A stretch of 46,350 bases of DNA from Deltaproteobacteria bacterium (GCA_017996625.1 JAGOGO010000009.1:1-46350); one strand, 5' to 3'. Positions 30,202 through 38,763 are shown, counted from the stretch's first letter. Numbers and translations: made by a program. Notes: generated by a model not told the origin, from the sequence alone.

Positions 30202-30315
30202 GGTTCTGTTTTCTTGTGAACTGTCAGACTAGAGGGTGGTCAGGAGAAGCATGCCTTAGCCGGGTACTGCTTCGTCTCTGTTCAAGGAATACTCCAATGG
30301 TTCTCCTGCAGCTGC

Positions 30316-31368
30316 CTAGCGGCTCTCAGGAGCGACGTTGCTGCGCTTGGTGCGCTGGTAGCTATCAACTGCACGATTGTGCTCAGGCATGGTTCGAGAA
30401 AAGTGGTGCGTTCCATTATTCTTGGAAACAAAATAGAGATAATCGACCTTGGACGGATAAAGTGCGGCTCTGATCGATTCCACTCCAGGGTTGGCAATTG
30501 GAGTCGGAGGAAGCCCTTCGATGACGTAGGTGTTATAGGGGGTAAATGTCTGGAGCTCTTTTTTGGTTATATTTCCAGTAAAATTGTCCAGTCCATAAAT
30601 GACGGTCGGATCACACTGAAATCGCATATTGCGCTTCAGACGATTGTGAAAGACTGCAGAAATCAACGGCTTTTCATTTACAGCGCCAGTCTCTTTTTCA
30701 ATCATGGAAGCCAGAGTCAGAATCTCCTGTGTGGAGAGTCCAAGCTCATTTGCCCGCTGCCTCATCGCTTCAGTGAATACGCCGTTAAAGCGTTTGACCA
30801 TCCGGCGGATGATTTCTTCTTCCTTCACATTACGCACGAATTTGTAAGTGTCTGGATAGAGCCGGCCCTCAAGTGTGCCTTCCTTGATACCGAGCGATGT
30901 GATGAACTCGGGGTCGGTAGCCAAGGTGATAAACCGCTCGCGGTCTGCCAGCTTCATGGTATCGTACAATTCAGCAATTTGGACCAGCGTATATCCTTCC
31001 GGGATAGTGATGCTGTATTTGATCTGCTCTCCGCGAATCAGCTTGTTCAGAATATCGTATGAAATCATACCGCGGGCAAACTGGTATTCACCAGATTTTA
31101 TCTTGGTATCAGCACCGGAAATGCGCGCGTAGATCCAGAAAATAGTCCTGTGGCGGATAAGATCACGTTCGTACAACGATTGAGCAACCTCTCGCATGGT
31201 TGCACCGTTTGGAATGATGATGATGGTGTTCTGCTGCTCTCCACCTGGCGGAGGAAGAGCAAATGAGATAAAGAGTCCGGCCACCAGCGGAACACCGATA
31301 GCCAGCAGGATCAGAGCAATGAATCCGATCAGTCGCTTCACAGGAAAACCACACTCGGAAAAAATCAA
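30316..31368 (-). CDS. mltG: Endolytic murein transglycosylase MltG
   Basis: Inner-membrane lytic transglycosylase that cuts nascent glycan strands. One N-terminal membrane helix (RLIGFIALILLAIGVPLVAG) is followed by a LysM-like region (SITIPEGYTLVQIAELYD) and the catalytic YceG domain with the active-site glutamate in LASMIEKETG and RFQCDPTVIYGL. About 350 residues, normal. The listed start is a TTG that overlaps the ruvX stop; a GTG at 31341, giving a terminus KRLIGF typical of the family, is equally likely. It pairs with ruvX at its 5' end, a common arrangement in this type of genome. Confidence 0.93.
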   Translation of the reverse strand: MIFSECGFPVKRLIGFIALILLAIGVPLVAGLFISFALPPPGGEQQNTIIIIPNGATMREVAQSLYERDLIRHRTIFWIYARISGADTKIKSGEYQFARGMISYDILNKLIRGEQIKYSITIPEGYTLVQIAELYDTMKLADRERFITLATDPEFITSLGIKEGTLEGRLYPDTYKFVRNVKEEEIIRRMVKRFNGVFTEAMRQRANELGLSTQEILTLASMIEKETGAVNEKPLISAVFHNRLKRNMRFQCDPTVIYGLDNFTGNITKKELQTFTPYNTYVIEGLPPTPIANPGVESIRAALYPSKVDYLYFVSKNNGTHHFSRTMPEHNRAVDSYQRTKRSNVAPESR

Positions 31369-31784
31369 GAAGAATAGTTTCTTCGATCCAGATAGCTCTG
31401 CAGTATATATACTGCAGCCAATTTATCCACGACTTTTTTTCGGCGCTGTCTGCTCACATCAGCTTCGATAAGCGTCCGATTCACTGCGACAGTTGAAAGA
31501 CGTTCATCCCACAATTCGACCGCTAACGAGCCTGATGCTCGTATTACGTCAACAAACCGGAGCACTTCCTGGGCAGAATCTCCCAAGGTTCCATTCATGT
31601 TCTTGGGAAGTCCTACGATAATTCTTTCCACCCCATGCTCGGCAGCCAGAGAAAGAATCTGCTCCACGTCTTTTTCCACTGTGGTACGCGTCAGAGTGGG
31701 AAGCCCTTGAGCAGTAATAAGGAGTTCATCGCTCAGTGCAATTCCAATCCGTTTGCTGCCCATATCGAGTCCCATAATTCTCAT
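31365..31784 (-). CDS. ruvX: Putative pre-16S rRNA nuclease RuvX/YqgF
   Basis: RNase H-fold nuclease implicated in maturing the 5' end of 16S rRNA. Signature MGLDMGSKRIGIALSDELL gives the first catalytic Asp, IIVGLPKNMNG the second strand motif, and ELWDERLSTVAVNRTLIEA the conserved DERLST segment. Length of 139 residues is standard. It overlaps mltG by four bases and has a weak AGG ribosome binding site. A strong promoter candidate lies 200 bases upstream (31983-32011), leaving a long leader of about 190 bases. Confidence 0.95.
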   Translation of the reverse strand: MRIMGLDMGSKRIGIALSDELLITAQGLPTLTRTTVEKDVEQILSLAAEHGVERIIVGLPKNMNGTLGDSAQEVLRFVDVIRASGSLAVELWDERLSTVAVNRTLIEADVSRQRRKKVVDKLAAVYILQSYLDRRNYSS

Positions 31785-31982
31785 CGCAGCCTGTCCCCTC
31801 TGAATCCCTGACCCATCCTGGTTTCAGATTAAATGCATGGGTGATCAACAGATTATCTGACAAAAACAAGACCCTTGTCAGTAAAAACCCAGCAGTATTT
31901 CTCTGCACAAGAAGCCGTATACGCAAGACATTTCAAAAAAACCCGCAGCTTGGCCGATACCCAAGTACAGGCCCAAAAAACA

Positions 31983-32011
31983 ATTATAGTAGCCGCCGGC
32001 AAAGGAGTCAA
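31983..32011 (-). promoter_or_regulatory. Strong candidate sigma-70 promoter upstream of ruvX
   Basis: On the minus strand TTGACT (32011-32006) and a perfect TATAAT (31988-31983) are separated by 17 bases. Transcription would start near 31976, about 190 bases before ruvX. The leader contains CTTGG-GTATCGG-CCAAG, then CTGCGGG and seven Ts, so a short transcript could end early. The rest of 31785-32192 holds no gene. Confidence 0.55.
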
Positions 32012-32160
32012 TTTTGAGGCAACGGCCCCGGCACGCCCGGCATCGCAGCCAAAAGGTGCACAGAGTGAAAGGAGGAAGGCACACACTCGTGGTTCAGAAA
32101 AAGCATCACAAGGCATCGAGCCGTTGATACTTAACTCTAGCGTTCGTCAGACTTAAGCGC

Positions 32161-32188
32161 CAAATCCTAAATCTTGAACTTTGAACTT
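32161..32188 (-). repeat. Heptad repeat array at the 3' end of the prenyl synthase gene
   Basis: Units CAAATCC, TAAATCT, TGAACTT, TGAACTT (plus strand), four in register. The array ends four bases from the stop codon of the polyprenyl synthase gene, following the pattern of heptad arrays abutting gene ends elsewhere in the window. Confidence 0.6.
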
Positions 32189-32192
32189 GGCT

Positions 32193-33170
32193 TTACCGCT
32201 TCCGCGTGATTGCGTAATCAGCTAGACTAAGCAGTGCATCTTTTTCCGGAGATAGAGGGAGGAGAGAGAGTGCTTTTTTTGCTGAAGCCACATACTGTAA
32301 AGAAAGATCGACGGTGTAGTCGATGCCGTGATACTTGGTTACCAGTTCCGTCACTGATTGAACAATGCCATTGGAAAGTTCTGGACTTTGGATCGCCGAA
32401 ATAATGACTTCCCGATCTGCCGGTGAACTGGTTCGCAGGGTATGAATAATCGGAAGGGTTACTTTCCCTTCTTCAAGATCCTTCCCGATCGTCTTTCCAA
32501 ATTGGTCTTCAGTAGCGATAAAATCAAGCGTGTCATCCATAAGCTGGAATGCGATTCCCACATTGAATCCGTAGTCCCGCAAAGCAAGCTCCTGCTCTCT
32601 GTCCACATCTGCCAGAACCGCACCGATATGGGTTGCCGCCTCAAAAAGACTGGCGGTCTTGCTGCTAACAGTGGCGAAATAATCTTCCTCACTGATGTCA
32701 ATGTTTCCTTCATTGACTAGATCCAGGATCTCACCGCGGGCGAGTTTATTCACTGCCTCCGTGAGCACATCCAAAGCGCGCCAGCTTCGGGTTTGCGCGA
32801 TAAGATAAAACGATTGGGTAACAAAAAAATCTCCCACCAAAATGCTTGCCTTATTACCCCATACCGAGTTGACTGAAGAATTACCACGACGAATAGTTGC
32901 TTCATCTACTACATCATCATGCATAAGGGTTGCAGTATGGATAAATTCCAGGATGCTTCCAATCACAATGTGAGCTCGGCCCGTATAGCCGCACGCCCGG
33001 GCAGCCAGAATAAGCATGAGAGGACGAAATCGTTTTCCTCCGCTCCTGAGAATATGGCGTCCGATCGTTGAAATGAGCGCTACATCCGCCGAATTCACGC
33101 GCTTTTCCAGCTCATTCTCGACTCCTTGCAGATCATCCGCAACTAAATCATAAACTGCCTTGACATCCAT
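32193..33170 (-). CDS. ispB: Polyprenyl diphosphate synthase (octaprenyl-type)
   Basis: Chain-elongating trans-prenyltransferase that makes the side chain of respiratory quinones. Contains GGKRFRP, the first Asp-rich motif in LMHDDVVDEA, RRGNSSVNSVWGNKASILVG and the second Asp-rich motif in QLMDDTLDF followed by GKTIGKDLEEGKVTLP. 325 residues fit medium/long-chain enzymes such as IspB. Exact chain length cannot be read from sequence, so the symbol is tentative. It follows comF after nine bases on the same strand. Quinone supply fits a respiring organism with the oxidase operon further along. Confidence 0.9.
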   Translation of the reverse strand: MDVKAVYDLVADDLQGVENELEKRVNSADVALISTIGRHILRSGGKRFRPLMLILAARACGYTGRAHIVIGSILEFIHTATLMHDDVVDEATIRRGNSSVNSVWGNKASILVGDFFVTQSFYLIAQTRSWRALDVLTEAVNKLARGEILDLVNEGNIDISEEDYFATVSSKTASLFEAATHIGAVLADVDREQELALRDYGFNVGIAFQLMDDTLDFIATEDQFGKTIGKDLEEGKVTLPIIHTLRTSSPADREVIISAIQSPELSNGIVQSVTELVTKYHGIDYTVDLSLQYVASAKKALSLLPLSPEKDALLSLADYAITRKR

Positions 33171-33179
33171 TACCGTACC

Positions 33180-33920
33180 TCAAACTGCACGAGCAATCAC
33201 ATAACCATCAACAAGCAAAGCGCCTGCATGCATCAAAACCGAAGCGCACTCGCCCATGGTTGCTCCCGTGGTATACACATCATCTACTAACAGTATCGAT
33301 TTATTCTGAATCAAAGAAACATCGGAAATACGAAAGACATTTCGAACATTTTCTTTTCTGGCTTTTCCCTGAAGAGTCACCTGGGGGGAAGTCGGAATCG
33401 AACGTCGCAGAGCACGCACGTTCACGGGAATATGATACTTATCTCCAATAATCGACGCCCAAGCTCCCGCTTGATTGAATCCCCTTTCCTGAAGCCTCTT
33501 CTTGTGCAGAGGAACCGGAAGAACCAGATCATAATCTGTAAAATCTAAGTCTCCACCCTTGCGATCGAGCAACATTCGGAGAATTGAGTCGAGGCTGCGC
33601 TTCTGCCGATACTTGAAAAGGTGAATCAGAGTCCTCAATGTTCCTTCATACGTACCGAGTGCACGAACCCTCGTTAATGCAGATGAATGAACAAGACATT
33701 CCCCGCACACGTGATCATACTCGCTCAGGGTTGGAAACGGTTTACCGCAACGGACACATAACGGGGGAGCAATAAAGGCAACTTTATCAAGACATGGTGA
33801 ACATACGATCAGGTTTCCGGACGCAGGTATTCGTGTACCGCAGAGAAGGCAGAACGAAGGAAAAAAATAATCAAGAGTGCGATACCCCACATCCGACCAG
33901 CGCACACCCGACATGCTCAT
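33180..33920 (-). CDS. comF: ComF-family phosphoribosyltransferase-like protein
   Basis: N-terminal double zinc ribbon (CLLCGTR ... CSPCL and CVRCGKPF ... CGECL) and a C-terminal type I phosphoribosyltransferase fold with the PRPP loop ILLVDDVYTTGATMGEC and the NQAGAWAS-type segment. ComF proteins are linked to DNA uptake in competent bacteria, but the gene is widespread in species not known to be competent. The ATG overlaps the rsfS stop by four bases (ATGA). 246 residues, normal. Confidence 0.92.
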   Translation of the reverse strand: MSMSGVRWSDVGYRTLDYFFPSFCLLCGTRIPASGNLIVCSPCLDKVAFIAPPLCVRCGKPFPTLSEYDHVCGECLVHSSALTRVRALGTYEGTLRTLIHLFKYRQKRSLDSILRMLLDRKGGDLDFTDYDLVLPVPLHKKRLQERGFNQAGAWASIIGDKYHIPVNVRALRRSIPTSPQVTLQGKARKENVRNVFRISDVSLIQNKSILLVDDVYTTGATMGECASVLMHAGALLVDGYVIARAV

Positions 33921-34285
33921 CTTAGTGACAGTTCATCATCAAGGGTAACTCGGGGCGCATCCATCCATAAGCGCTCAAGGTCGTAGAATTCTCTCACCGA
34001 CTTGAGAAAGACATGGATCACGACATCATCATAGTCCATCAATATCCATTGTCCCTCAGTAGATCCTTCAATCCCAAGTGGTTTGTAGCCGGCCGACCTC
34101 ATTTTTTCTTCGATGTGTCTGGCGATACCTCCCACTTGACGGTGGGATTCTCCGTGACAGATAACGAAATAATCGGTGAAAGAGGAAAGCGTGCTTACGT
34201 TCAAGACGATCAGCTCCTGAGCCTTTTGGTCGAACGCCGCCTGTAGGGCACAGCGGAGTTTTGCTTTTCGGTCTAACGACGGCAT
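33917..34285 (-). CDS. rsfS: Ribosomal silencing factor RsfS
   Basis: Binds protein L14 on the large subunit and blocks joining of the subunits when nutrients are scarce. Shows the family core: FDQKAQELIVLNVSTLSSFT, DYFVICHGESHRQVGGIARH, GYKPLGIEGSTEGQWILMDY and VIHVFLKSVREFYDLERLW. A good AGGA site lies five bases before the ATG at 34285. 122 residues. It stands between nadD and comF in the minus-strand operon; nadD-rsfS pairing is common across bacteria. Confidence 0.95.
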   Translation of the reverse strand: MPSLDRKAKLRCALQAAFDQKAQELIVLNVSTLSSFTDYFVICHGESHRQVGGIARHIEEKMRSAGYKPLGIEGSTEGQWILMDYDDVVIHVFLKSVREFYDLERLWMDAPRVTLDDELSLR

Positions 34286-34369
34286 GCCTTCCTGGTCGCT
34301 TTTAGGATTTTGTGTTCTTGGAATTTCCTTCCTCCGCGAGCTAAAAAACGGATCATTTCGTACGAACGC

Positions 34370-35086
34370 CTATACCTGATACAGGTCATGCCTCATAATG
34401 TAGTCTTCAACCTCTGGTGACACCAGGTAGCGAATGGACTGCCGGTTCTTTATCTTGGCACGGATCGAGCGCGAAGAAATGTCAAGGCGCGTGGTTTCGG
34501 GAAAAAAAAGACAGTTCCCAGAATAATGCTGGAAACAACGACGTACTGAATTGTACTCAAATTTTACCGCCTCGTCAACAGGCAGAATATCGGAGGGTGA
34601 GACTCCCTGATAACCAGGCCGGCACAACATGATAAAACTGGCAAGCTCAAACAGACGGGCATAGTCTTTCCAGGTAGTGATCTCACGAAAAGAGTCCATG
34701 CCCATGATGAAAAAGAGCTCACTGTGAGTCCCCAACTGTTCTCGAAAGTGCTGAATAGTAAGAACAGAATATGAGATGCGATCCTGCCGGAGTTCAAAAT
34801 CGGATACACTGAATGCCTGGTTATTTTCTATTGCTGCCCGCACCATAGCCAGCCGGTGCTCGGGAGCAATCATACCTTCCGCATTTTTGTGCGGAGGAAT
34901 CAGAGCGGGAACGAAAATGACGCTGTTCAGGTGAAACGCCTCGTAAATTTCCTCTGCTCCCCGAAGATGGCCAAGGTGGATGGGATTAAAAGTTCCTCCG
35001 AACAGACCGATTCGTTTCGCAGCGGTCTGATTCTGACGGTCTGCTGTAGTGCAGCGGTCCGGAGAACTTCGTGATCGGTCATTCAT
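34370..35086 (-). CDS. nadD: Nicotinate-nucleotide adenylyltransferase
   Basis: NAD synthesis enzyme joining ATP to nicotinate mononucleotide. The nucleotidyltransferase motif GLFGGTFNPIHLGHLRGAEE (HxGH) and the ISSRSIRAKI motif near the end are both present, with FIMGMDSFREITTWKDYARL between. The ATG at 35086 overlaps the obgE stop by eight bases; a TTG two codons earlier is unlikely. The first ~25 residues (SRSSPDRCTTADRQ) are an extension before the fold. Length 238 residues. Confidence 0.94.
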   Translation of the reverse strand: MNDRSRSSPDRCTTADRQNQTAAKRIGLFGGTFNPIHLGHLRGAEEIYEAFHLNSVIFVPALIPPHKNAEGMIAPEHRLAMVRAAIENNQAFSVSDFELRQDRISYSVLTIQHFREQLGTHSELFFIMGMDSFREITTWKDYARLFELASFIMLCRPGYQGVSPSDILPVDEAVKFEYNSVRRCFQHYSGNCLFFPETTRLDISSRSIRAKIKNRQSIRYLVSPEVEDYIMRHDLYQV

Positions 35087-36104
35087 CAGCAAATCCCTGG
35101 GTTGCAGTCGATTCCAGCGCTTTCTTCATCTCCGCCAAAAGACCGGGAATTCCTTCTCCGGTGCGAGCGGAAACCAAAACAACCGGTTTGCCCAAAGAGC
35201 GATAATAGGCCTCTTCTTCCGGAGGGAGTTTTCCTGAAGGTACCATGTCCATCTTGTTAAGAGCAATAATTTGTGGTCTTTTCAACAAGTCAGGGCTATA
35301 GCTGTTGCATTCGCTGGTTAGAATCCCATGGTCCCGTCCCGGGTTAGTCGGATCCAAGGCTGCAGCATCGATAAGAAAAACGAGCAGGCTGGTACGCTCG
35401 ATGTGCCGCAGAAACCTTAAGCCCAGCCCGGCTCCCTGATGCGCTCCGGGAATGATACCAGGAATATCAGCAACGACCATGGACTCAAAATCAGCGAATA
35501 ATACAACACCCAGATGGGGTGTCAACGTAGTGAAAGGATAATCGGCAATTTTTGGATGAGCTGAGGAAATTTTCGAAATGAGAGTAGATTTACCGGAATT
35601 GGGAAGGCCAACCAGTCCCACGTGAGCAAGCAGTTTGAGTTCGAGCTTAAGGCGTCGCTGTTCACCTTTTTCTCCCGGTTGAGAATACTGCGGCGCCCGG
35701 TTAGTCGAAGACTTGAACGAAGCATTGCCCCTGCCACCGCGCCCCCCGAAGGCAGCTATAAATCGATCCCCCTCATGGACAAGATCGGCAAGCTCCACAT
35801 TGGTTTCCGCATCGCGCACCAGCGTTCCTACTGGTACAAAGACCTCCAAGTCTTCCCCGTTTTTTCCGTGCTGAAGTTTCCCTCTTCCATGCTCCCCGCG
35901 AGGTGCTGAATAGTGCTGTTGATAGGAATGATCCAAGAGAGTAGGAGTCTTGTTAGATGCAACCAGAACCACATTTCCTCCCGACCCTCCATTGCCTCCA
36001 TTAGGACCGCCCCGAGGAACAAACTTTTCCCGCCGAAAGCTGCTGCATCCGTTTCCTCCATCTCCGCCTTGCACCCAGATTTTGGCTTCATCGACAAAAC
36101 GCAT
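35079..36104 (-). CDS. obgE: GTPase Obg
   Basis: Essential ribosome-associated GTPase. The Obg fold with its glycine-rich arms (WVQGGDGGNGCSSFRREKFV, RGGPNGGNGGSGGNVVL) is followed by a G domain: P loop GLPNSGKSTL, switch YPFTTLTPHLG, DIPGIIPGAHQG, and NKMD for guanine binding. Start set at 36104 (MRFVDEAKI), where the Obg fold begins; the frame is open for 17 more codons, but these read through a heptad repeat and are not Obg-like. 341 residues without a long C-terminal extension. It lies downstream of rpmA but is separated from it by an inverted heptad-repeat pair. Confidence 0.95.
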   Translation of the reverse strand: MRFVDEAKIWVQGGDGGNGCSSFRREKFVPRGGPNGGNGGSGGNVVLVASNKTPTLLDHSYQQHYSAPRGEHGRGKLQHGKNGEDLEVFVPVGTLVRDAETNVELADLVHEGDRFIAAFGGRGGRGNASFKSSTNRAPQYSQPGEKGEQRRLKLELKLLAHVGLVGLPNSGKSTLISKISSAHPKIADYPFTTLTPHLGVVLFADFESMVVADIPGIIPGAHQGAGLGLRFLRHIERTSLLVFLIDAAALDPTNPGRDHGILTSECNSYSPDLLKRPQIIALNKMDMVPSGKLPPEEEAYYRSLGKPVVLVSARTGEGIPGLLAEMKKALESTATQGFADE

Positions 36105-36135
36105 AGCGGAATTCGTCCTCACGGCAGCCGGAAAC

Positions 36136-36224
36136 GTTGACCGTTCACGGTTCACCGTTCACCGACACCATTTGCCCGATCTAATATTTACTCAATGGTC
36201 AACGGCGAACGGACAACGGTGAAC
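36136..36224. repeat. Inverted pair of GTTCACC-type heptad arrays between rpmA and obgE
   Basis: Left arm: GTTGACC, GTTCACG, GTTCACC, GTTCACC (36136-36163). Right arm: GGTCAAC, GGCGAAC, GGACAAC, GGTGAAC (36197-36224), all in exact 7-base register. The arms can pair over 28 positions with few mismatches around a 33-base loop. The right arm ends three bases from the rpmA stop. The same heptads flank 15084-15318. Confidence 0.85.
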
Positions 36225-36227
36225 ATT

Positions 36228-36482
36228 CTATTGGGCATAGACGCTTACTTTTTTTCGATCTCGGCCGAGTCGCTCGAAGGTAACCGTACCATCAATTTTC
36301 GCAAACAGCGTGAAGTCTTTTCCCATGCCGACGTTGTTACCGGGATGAACTTTCGTGCCCACCTGGCGCACAATGATCGTACCAGCCTGAACAACCTGCC
36401 CGCCAAAGCGTTTTATGCCAAATCTCTGTCCGCGGCTGTCCCGGCCATTTCGTGAGCTGCCTTGTCCTTTCTTGTGTGCCAT
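36228..36482 (-). CDS. rpmA: 50S ribosomal protein L27
   Basis: Complete 84-residue L27: [20 protein letters not shown], then [20 protein letters not shown] and [18 protein letters not shown]. No N-terminal extension, so the mature N terminus near the peptidyl-transferase centre forms without cleavage. In almost all bacteria rplU (L21) lies just before rpmA; here hflC ends 19 bases upstream and no rplU is in the window. obgE follows as usual, after a repeat pair. Confidence 0.97.
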   Translation of the reverse strand: MAHKKGQGSSRNGRDSRGQRFGIKRFGGQVVQAGTIIVRQVGTKVHPGNNVGMGKDFTLFAKIDGTVTFERLGRDRKKVSVYAQ

Positions 36483-36501
36483 AAGAAACTCCTTTTATAT
36501 C

Positions 36502-37440
36502 TTACTTTGCATAGTCCTTAAAATATCTGAAAAATTCGCTCCCCGTACTCAGCAGGAGCCACGTATTTTCATCTACTGCCGCCCGATATCCTTCCAGGGT
36601 ATTTAAAAAGGAATAGAACTCTGGATCACGGCTGAAGGCTTCCGCATACAGGCGAGCTGCTTCAGCATCAGCCTTTCCTTTGATCTCTTGAGCGCTTCGA
36701 TACGCCTCGGATGTGATCCTTTTCAGCTCCTTTTCCATCTGCCCGACAATCTTATTGCTTTCCCCACGCCCCTCGGAACGGTACTTTTCCGCTATTTGCT
36801 TTCGCTCCTGAATCATGCGGTCAAAGACCGCCTTTTGAACCTCTTCGCGGTAATTGATGCGCTTAATGCAAACATCGACCAGCTCGATTCCAAACTCCGC
36901 AAGCTTGGGCCGCGCTCCGTCCAGAATCATCCGCGTAATCTTCTCCCGTCCGAACTGAATCTCAGTCGAGGGCATCCACTCAGAAATCGCCTCCTCCATG
37001 CCGCTGTCCCTGTCATCCAGGGATCGATTGGCATTTCTTACGGATTCGATGAGACGGTGAGAAGTGATGGCATTACGCACAGCCGAATCGACGATATCGT
37101 CAAGTTTGCTGAGTGCTCCCCGTTCATTGACCACTGTCTTGAAATATAGCAGTGGATCGCTGATTCGCCAACGGGCAAAAGTATCAACCCAGATCAAAGT
37201 CTTATCCCGCGTCGTCAGCTCGCCTGGGTCACCGTCCCACTCCATGAGATACTTGGGGAAATAGTTTGCCTTCTCGACAAAAGGCAGCTTGAAATTGATC
37301 CCCGGCTCCGTGATCGGCTTTCTCACTGGTTTCTGAAGACGGGTAATCACCACCTGTTCAGTTTCATCCACGGTAAAGACAGAGGTGAACCCGAGAAAAA
37401 GAACTATCACCAGCAATCCAATCAGTACTACCCGGGTCAT
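36502..37440 (-). CDS. hflC: HflC, FtsH-modulating membrane protein
   Basis: Stomatin/prohibitin-family protein that, with HflK, surrounds the FtsH protease in the inner membrane. A single N-terminal membrane helix (VVLIGLLVIVLFLGFTSVF) is followed by the periplasmic SPFH domain (DETEQVVITRL) and a long coiled-coil with RIQQ-like charged repeats ending in FSRDPEFYSFLNTLEGYRAA. 312 residues. Its ATG overlaps the hflK stop by four bases. The usual partner genes miaA-hfq-hflX are absent here. Confidence 0.95.
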   Translation of the reverse strand: MTRVVLIGLLVIVLFLGFTSVFTVDETEQVVITRLQKPVRKPITEPGINFKLPFVEKANYFPKYLMEWDGDPGELTTRDKTLIWVDTFARWRISDPLLYFKTVVNERGALSKLDDIVDSAVRNAITSHRLIESVRNANRSLDDRDSGMEEAISEWMPSTEIQFGREKITRMILDGARPKLAEFGIELVDVCIKRINYREEVQKAVFDRMIQERKQIAEKYRSEGRGESNKIVGQMEKELKRITSEAYRSAQEIKGKADAEAARLYAEAFSRDPEFYSFLNTLEGYRAAVDENTWLLLSTGSEFFRYFKDYAK

Positions 37441-38468
37441 GGAGTATCCTTAGCGGGTTCAAGATTAAGCAGCGGCAGAAGCGCCTTCTGATCCTGATCC
37501 ACAATGAACTTTTTCTTGATCTTGGGCAGCACTGCCTGCATTGTTTCCACATACAGACGTCGCCGGGTCACGTCCTCGGCGTTCCGGTATTCTTCCCAGA
37601 GCGAAAGAAAACGCTGAACATCACCTTGAGCCCGGTTGACCCGGTCAAGCGCATACCCTTCAGCTTCACTGATTGCTTTCTCCGCTTCTCCGCGCGCAGC
37701 AGGAATTGCCTTATTGTATTCTTCCCGGGCCTTCCAGATCATCTGTTCTTTTTCCTGTTCCGCCTGGTTGACCTCATTCCACGAGGGCTGAACCGGGCGA
37801 GGAGGCATCGTGGTTTTCAGCTCGACGTTTTCGATCCTTATGCCGGTATGGGCGTCATCCAATGCTTCTTGCAGTATCGTTTTCGTCGCGCCGGCAATTT
37901 CTTCCCGATTATTGATCACTTCATTGACGCTTCGGTCGCCTACCACCTGGCGCATAATCGCTTCCGAAAGATCGCGAAGCGTCGCACGGGGCTCATGAAC
38001 AGCGAATAGATACTGATAGGGATCACTTACCCGAAATTGGACTACCCAAGGCACAACAGCACAGTTCAGGTCTCCGGTGAGCATGAGCGATTCGTCCAAA
38101 AAAGCTTCGCCCGGAGCATAGTCGGTTCGAACATCCGGCCGAACAGTCCGAAATCCAAATTCTTCCTTGTCTACATAGTCTACCTTAACCCGGGTAACCT
38201 TTTCGATAATCGGCCACATAAAATGGGGCCCTGGCCCACTCTGACCCACGTATTTACCAAAACGCTGAACCACCCCAACTTCGTTGGGACCCACCGTGTA
38301 ATAGGAAAAGAATAGAATGAAAAGGAAAAGACCGCCAATTGCAGCCGCTGAAACAACTGCAAGTGCGCCTCCCTTAAAAATCTTCCCGGCCTTCTTGAGA
38401 ATGTCATCTACGGAAGGGGGCGTGGAACCAAAGGAACCCCCGCGACCTTCCATTCTGTCAAAAGGCAT
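37437..38468 (-). CDS. hflK: HflK, FtsH-modulating membrane protein
   Basis: SPFH-family partner of HflC. A glycine-rich N-terminus (MEGRGGSFGSTPPSVDDIL), a membrane helix (AVVSAAAIGGLFLFILFFSY), the SPFH domain (YTVGPNEVGVVQRFGKYV) and a long coiled coil (EQEKEQMIWKAREEYNKAIP) are visible. Start set at 38468 because CAGGAGAG lies six bases before it; the frame is open to 38543 without a good start. 343 residues. First gene of the long minus-strand block, preceded by a candidate promoter at 38555-38582. Confidence 0.95.
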   Translation of the reverse strand: MPFDRMEGRGGSFGSTPPSVDDILKKAGKIFKGGALAVVSAAAIGGLFLFILFFSYYTVGPNEVGVVQRFGKYVGQSGPGPHFMWPIIEKVTRVKVDYVDKEEFGFRTVRPDVRTDYAPGEAFLDESLMLTGDLNCAVVPWVVQFRVSDPYQYLFAVHEPRATLRDLSEAIMRQVVGDRSVNEVINNREEIAGATKTILQEALDDAHTGIRIENVELKTTMPPRPVQPSWNEVNQAEQEKEQMIWKAREEYNKAIPAARGEAEKAISEAEGYALDRVNRAQGDVQRFLSLWEEYRNAEDVTRRRLYVETMQAVLPKIKKKFIVDQDQKALLPLLNLEPAKDTP

Positions 38469-38554
38469 GTACTCTCCTGATTGCAATACAGCACAATAGT
38501 AGATCTGCGCACCTAATGCCGGTCTGCCAGAAAACGTGTCCAAAAACCAGAAGC

Positions 38555-38582
38555 AGTGTATAACTCAAACACAAATTGACAA
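38555..38582 (-). promoter_or_regulatory. Candidate promoter of the hflK operon
   Basis: Minus-strand TTGTCA (38582-38577) and TACACT (38560-38555) with a 16-base spacer, about 90 bases before the hflK start and downstream of the tRNA-Leu. Read-through from the tRNA promoter is also possible since no terminator is seen between. Confidence 0.35.
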
Positions 38583-38635
38583 ATGACCGGGAGGCAGGCA
38601 GAATAAGAGGTCTTTCATGGAAAAGGTACGAGAAA

Positions 38636-38719
38636 TGCCGAAGGGGGGATTTGAACCCCCACGAGGCTACCCTCACTAGACCCTGAACCTAGCGCGTCTA
38701 CCAATTCCGCCACTTCGGC
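38636..38719 (-). tRNA. tRNA-Leu (anticodon CAG)
   Basis: Minus-strand 84-base tRNA. Acceptor arms GCCGAAG / CTTCGGC with discriminator A, D arm GGCGGAATTGGTAGACGCG as in leucine tRNAs, and anticodon stem CTAGG / TCTAG with loop TTCAGGG (anticodon CAG). There is a long variable arm and a T arm GGGGGTTCAAATCCCCC. The 3' CCA is not encoded (TTTCT follows), so it must be added by an enzyme such as that at 7325-8818. Confidence 0.95.
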
Positions 38720-38734
38720 GTTTCAAATCTATGT

Positions 38735-38763
38735 ATAATACAAGTAGAGCCCAGCGGTGTCAA
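38735..38763 (-). promoter_or_regulatory. Promoter of tRNA-Leu
   Basis: Minus-strand consensus TTGACA (38763-38758), 17-base spacer, TATTAT (38740-38735). The expected transcript start near 38728 is about nine bases before the mature tRNA. One of the best promoter matches in the window. Confidence 0.75.

Noticed and set aside
30379..31062. 227-codon open frame on the plus strand
   Set aside because: Shadow of mltG on the opposite strand; mltG has clear motifs and operon context.
31853..32156. Small ORFs on both strands upstream of ruvX
   Set aside because: They overlap each other, have no ribosome binding sites, and the region contains a strong promoter instead.
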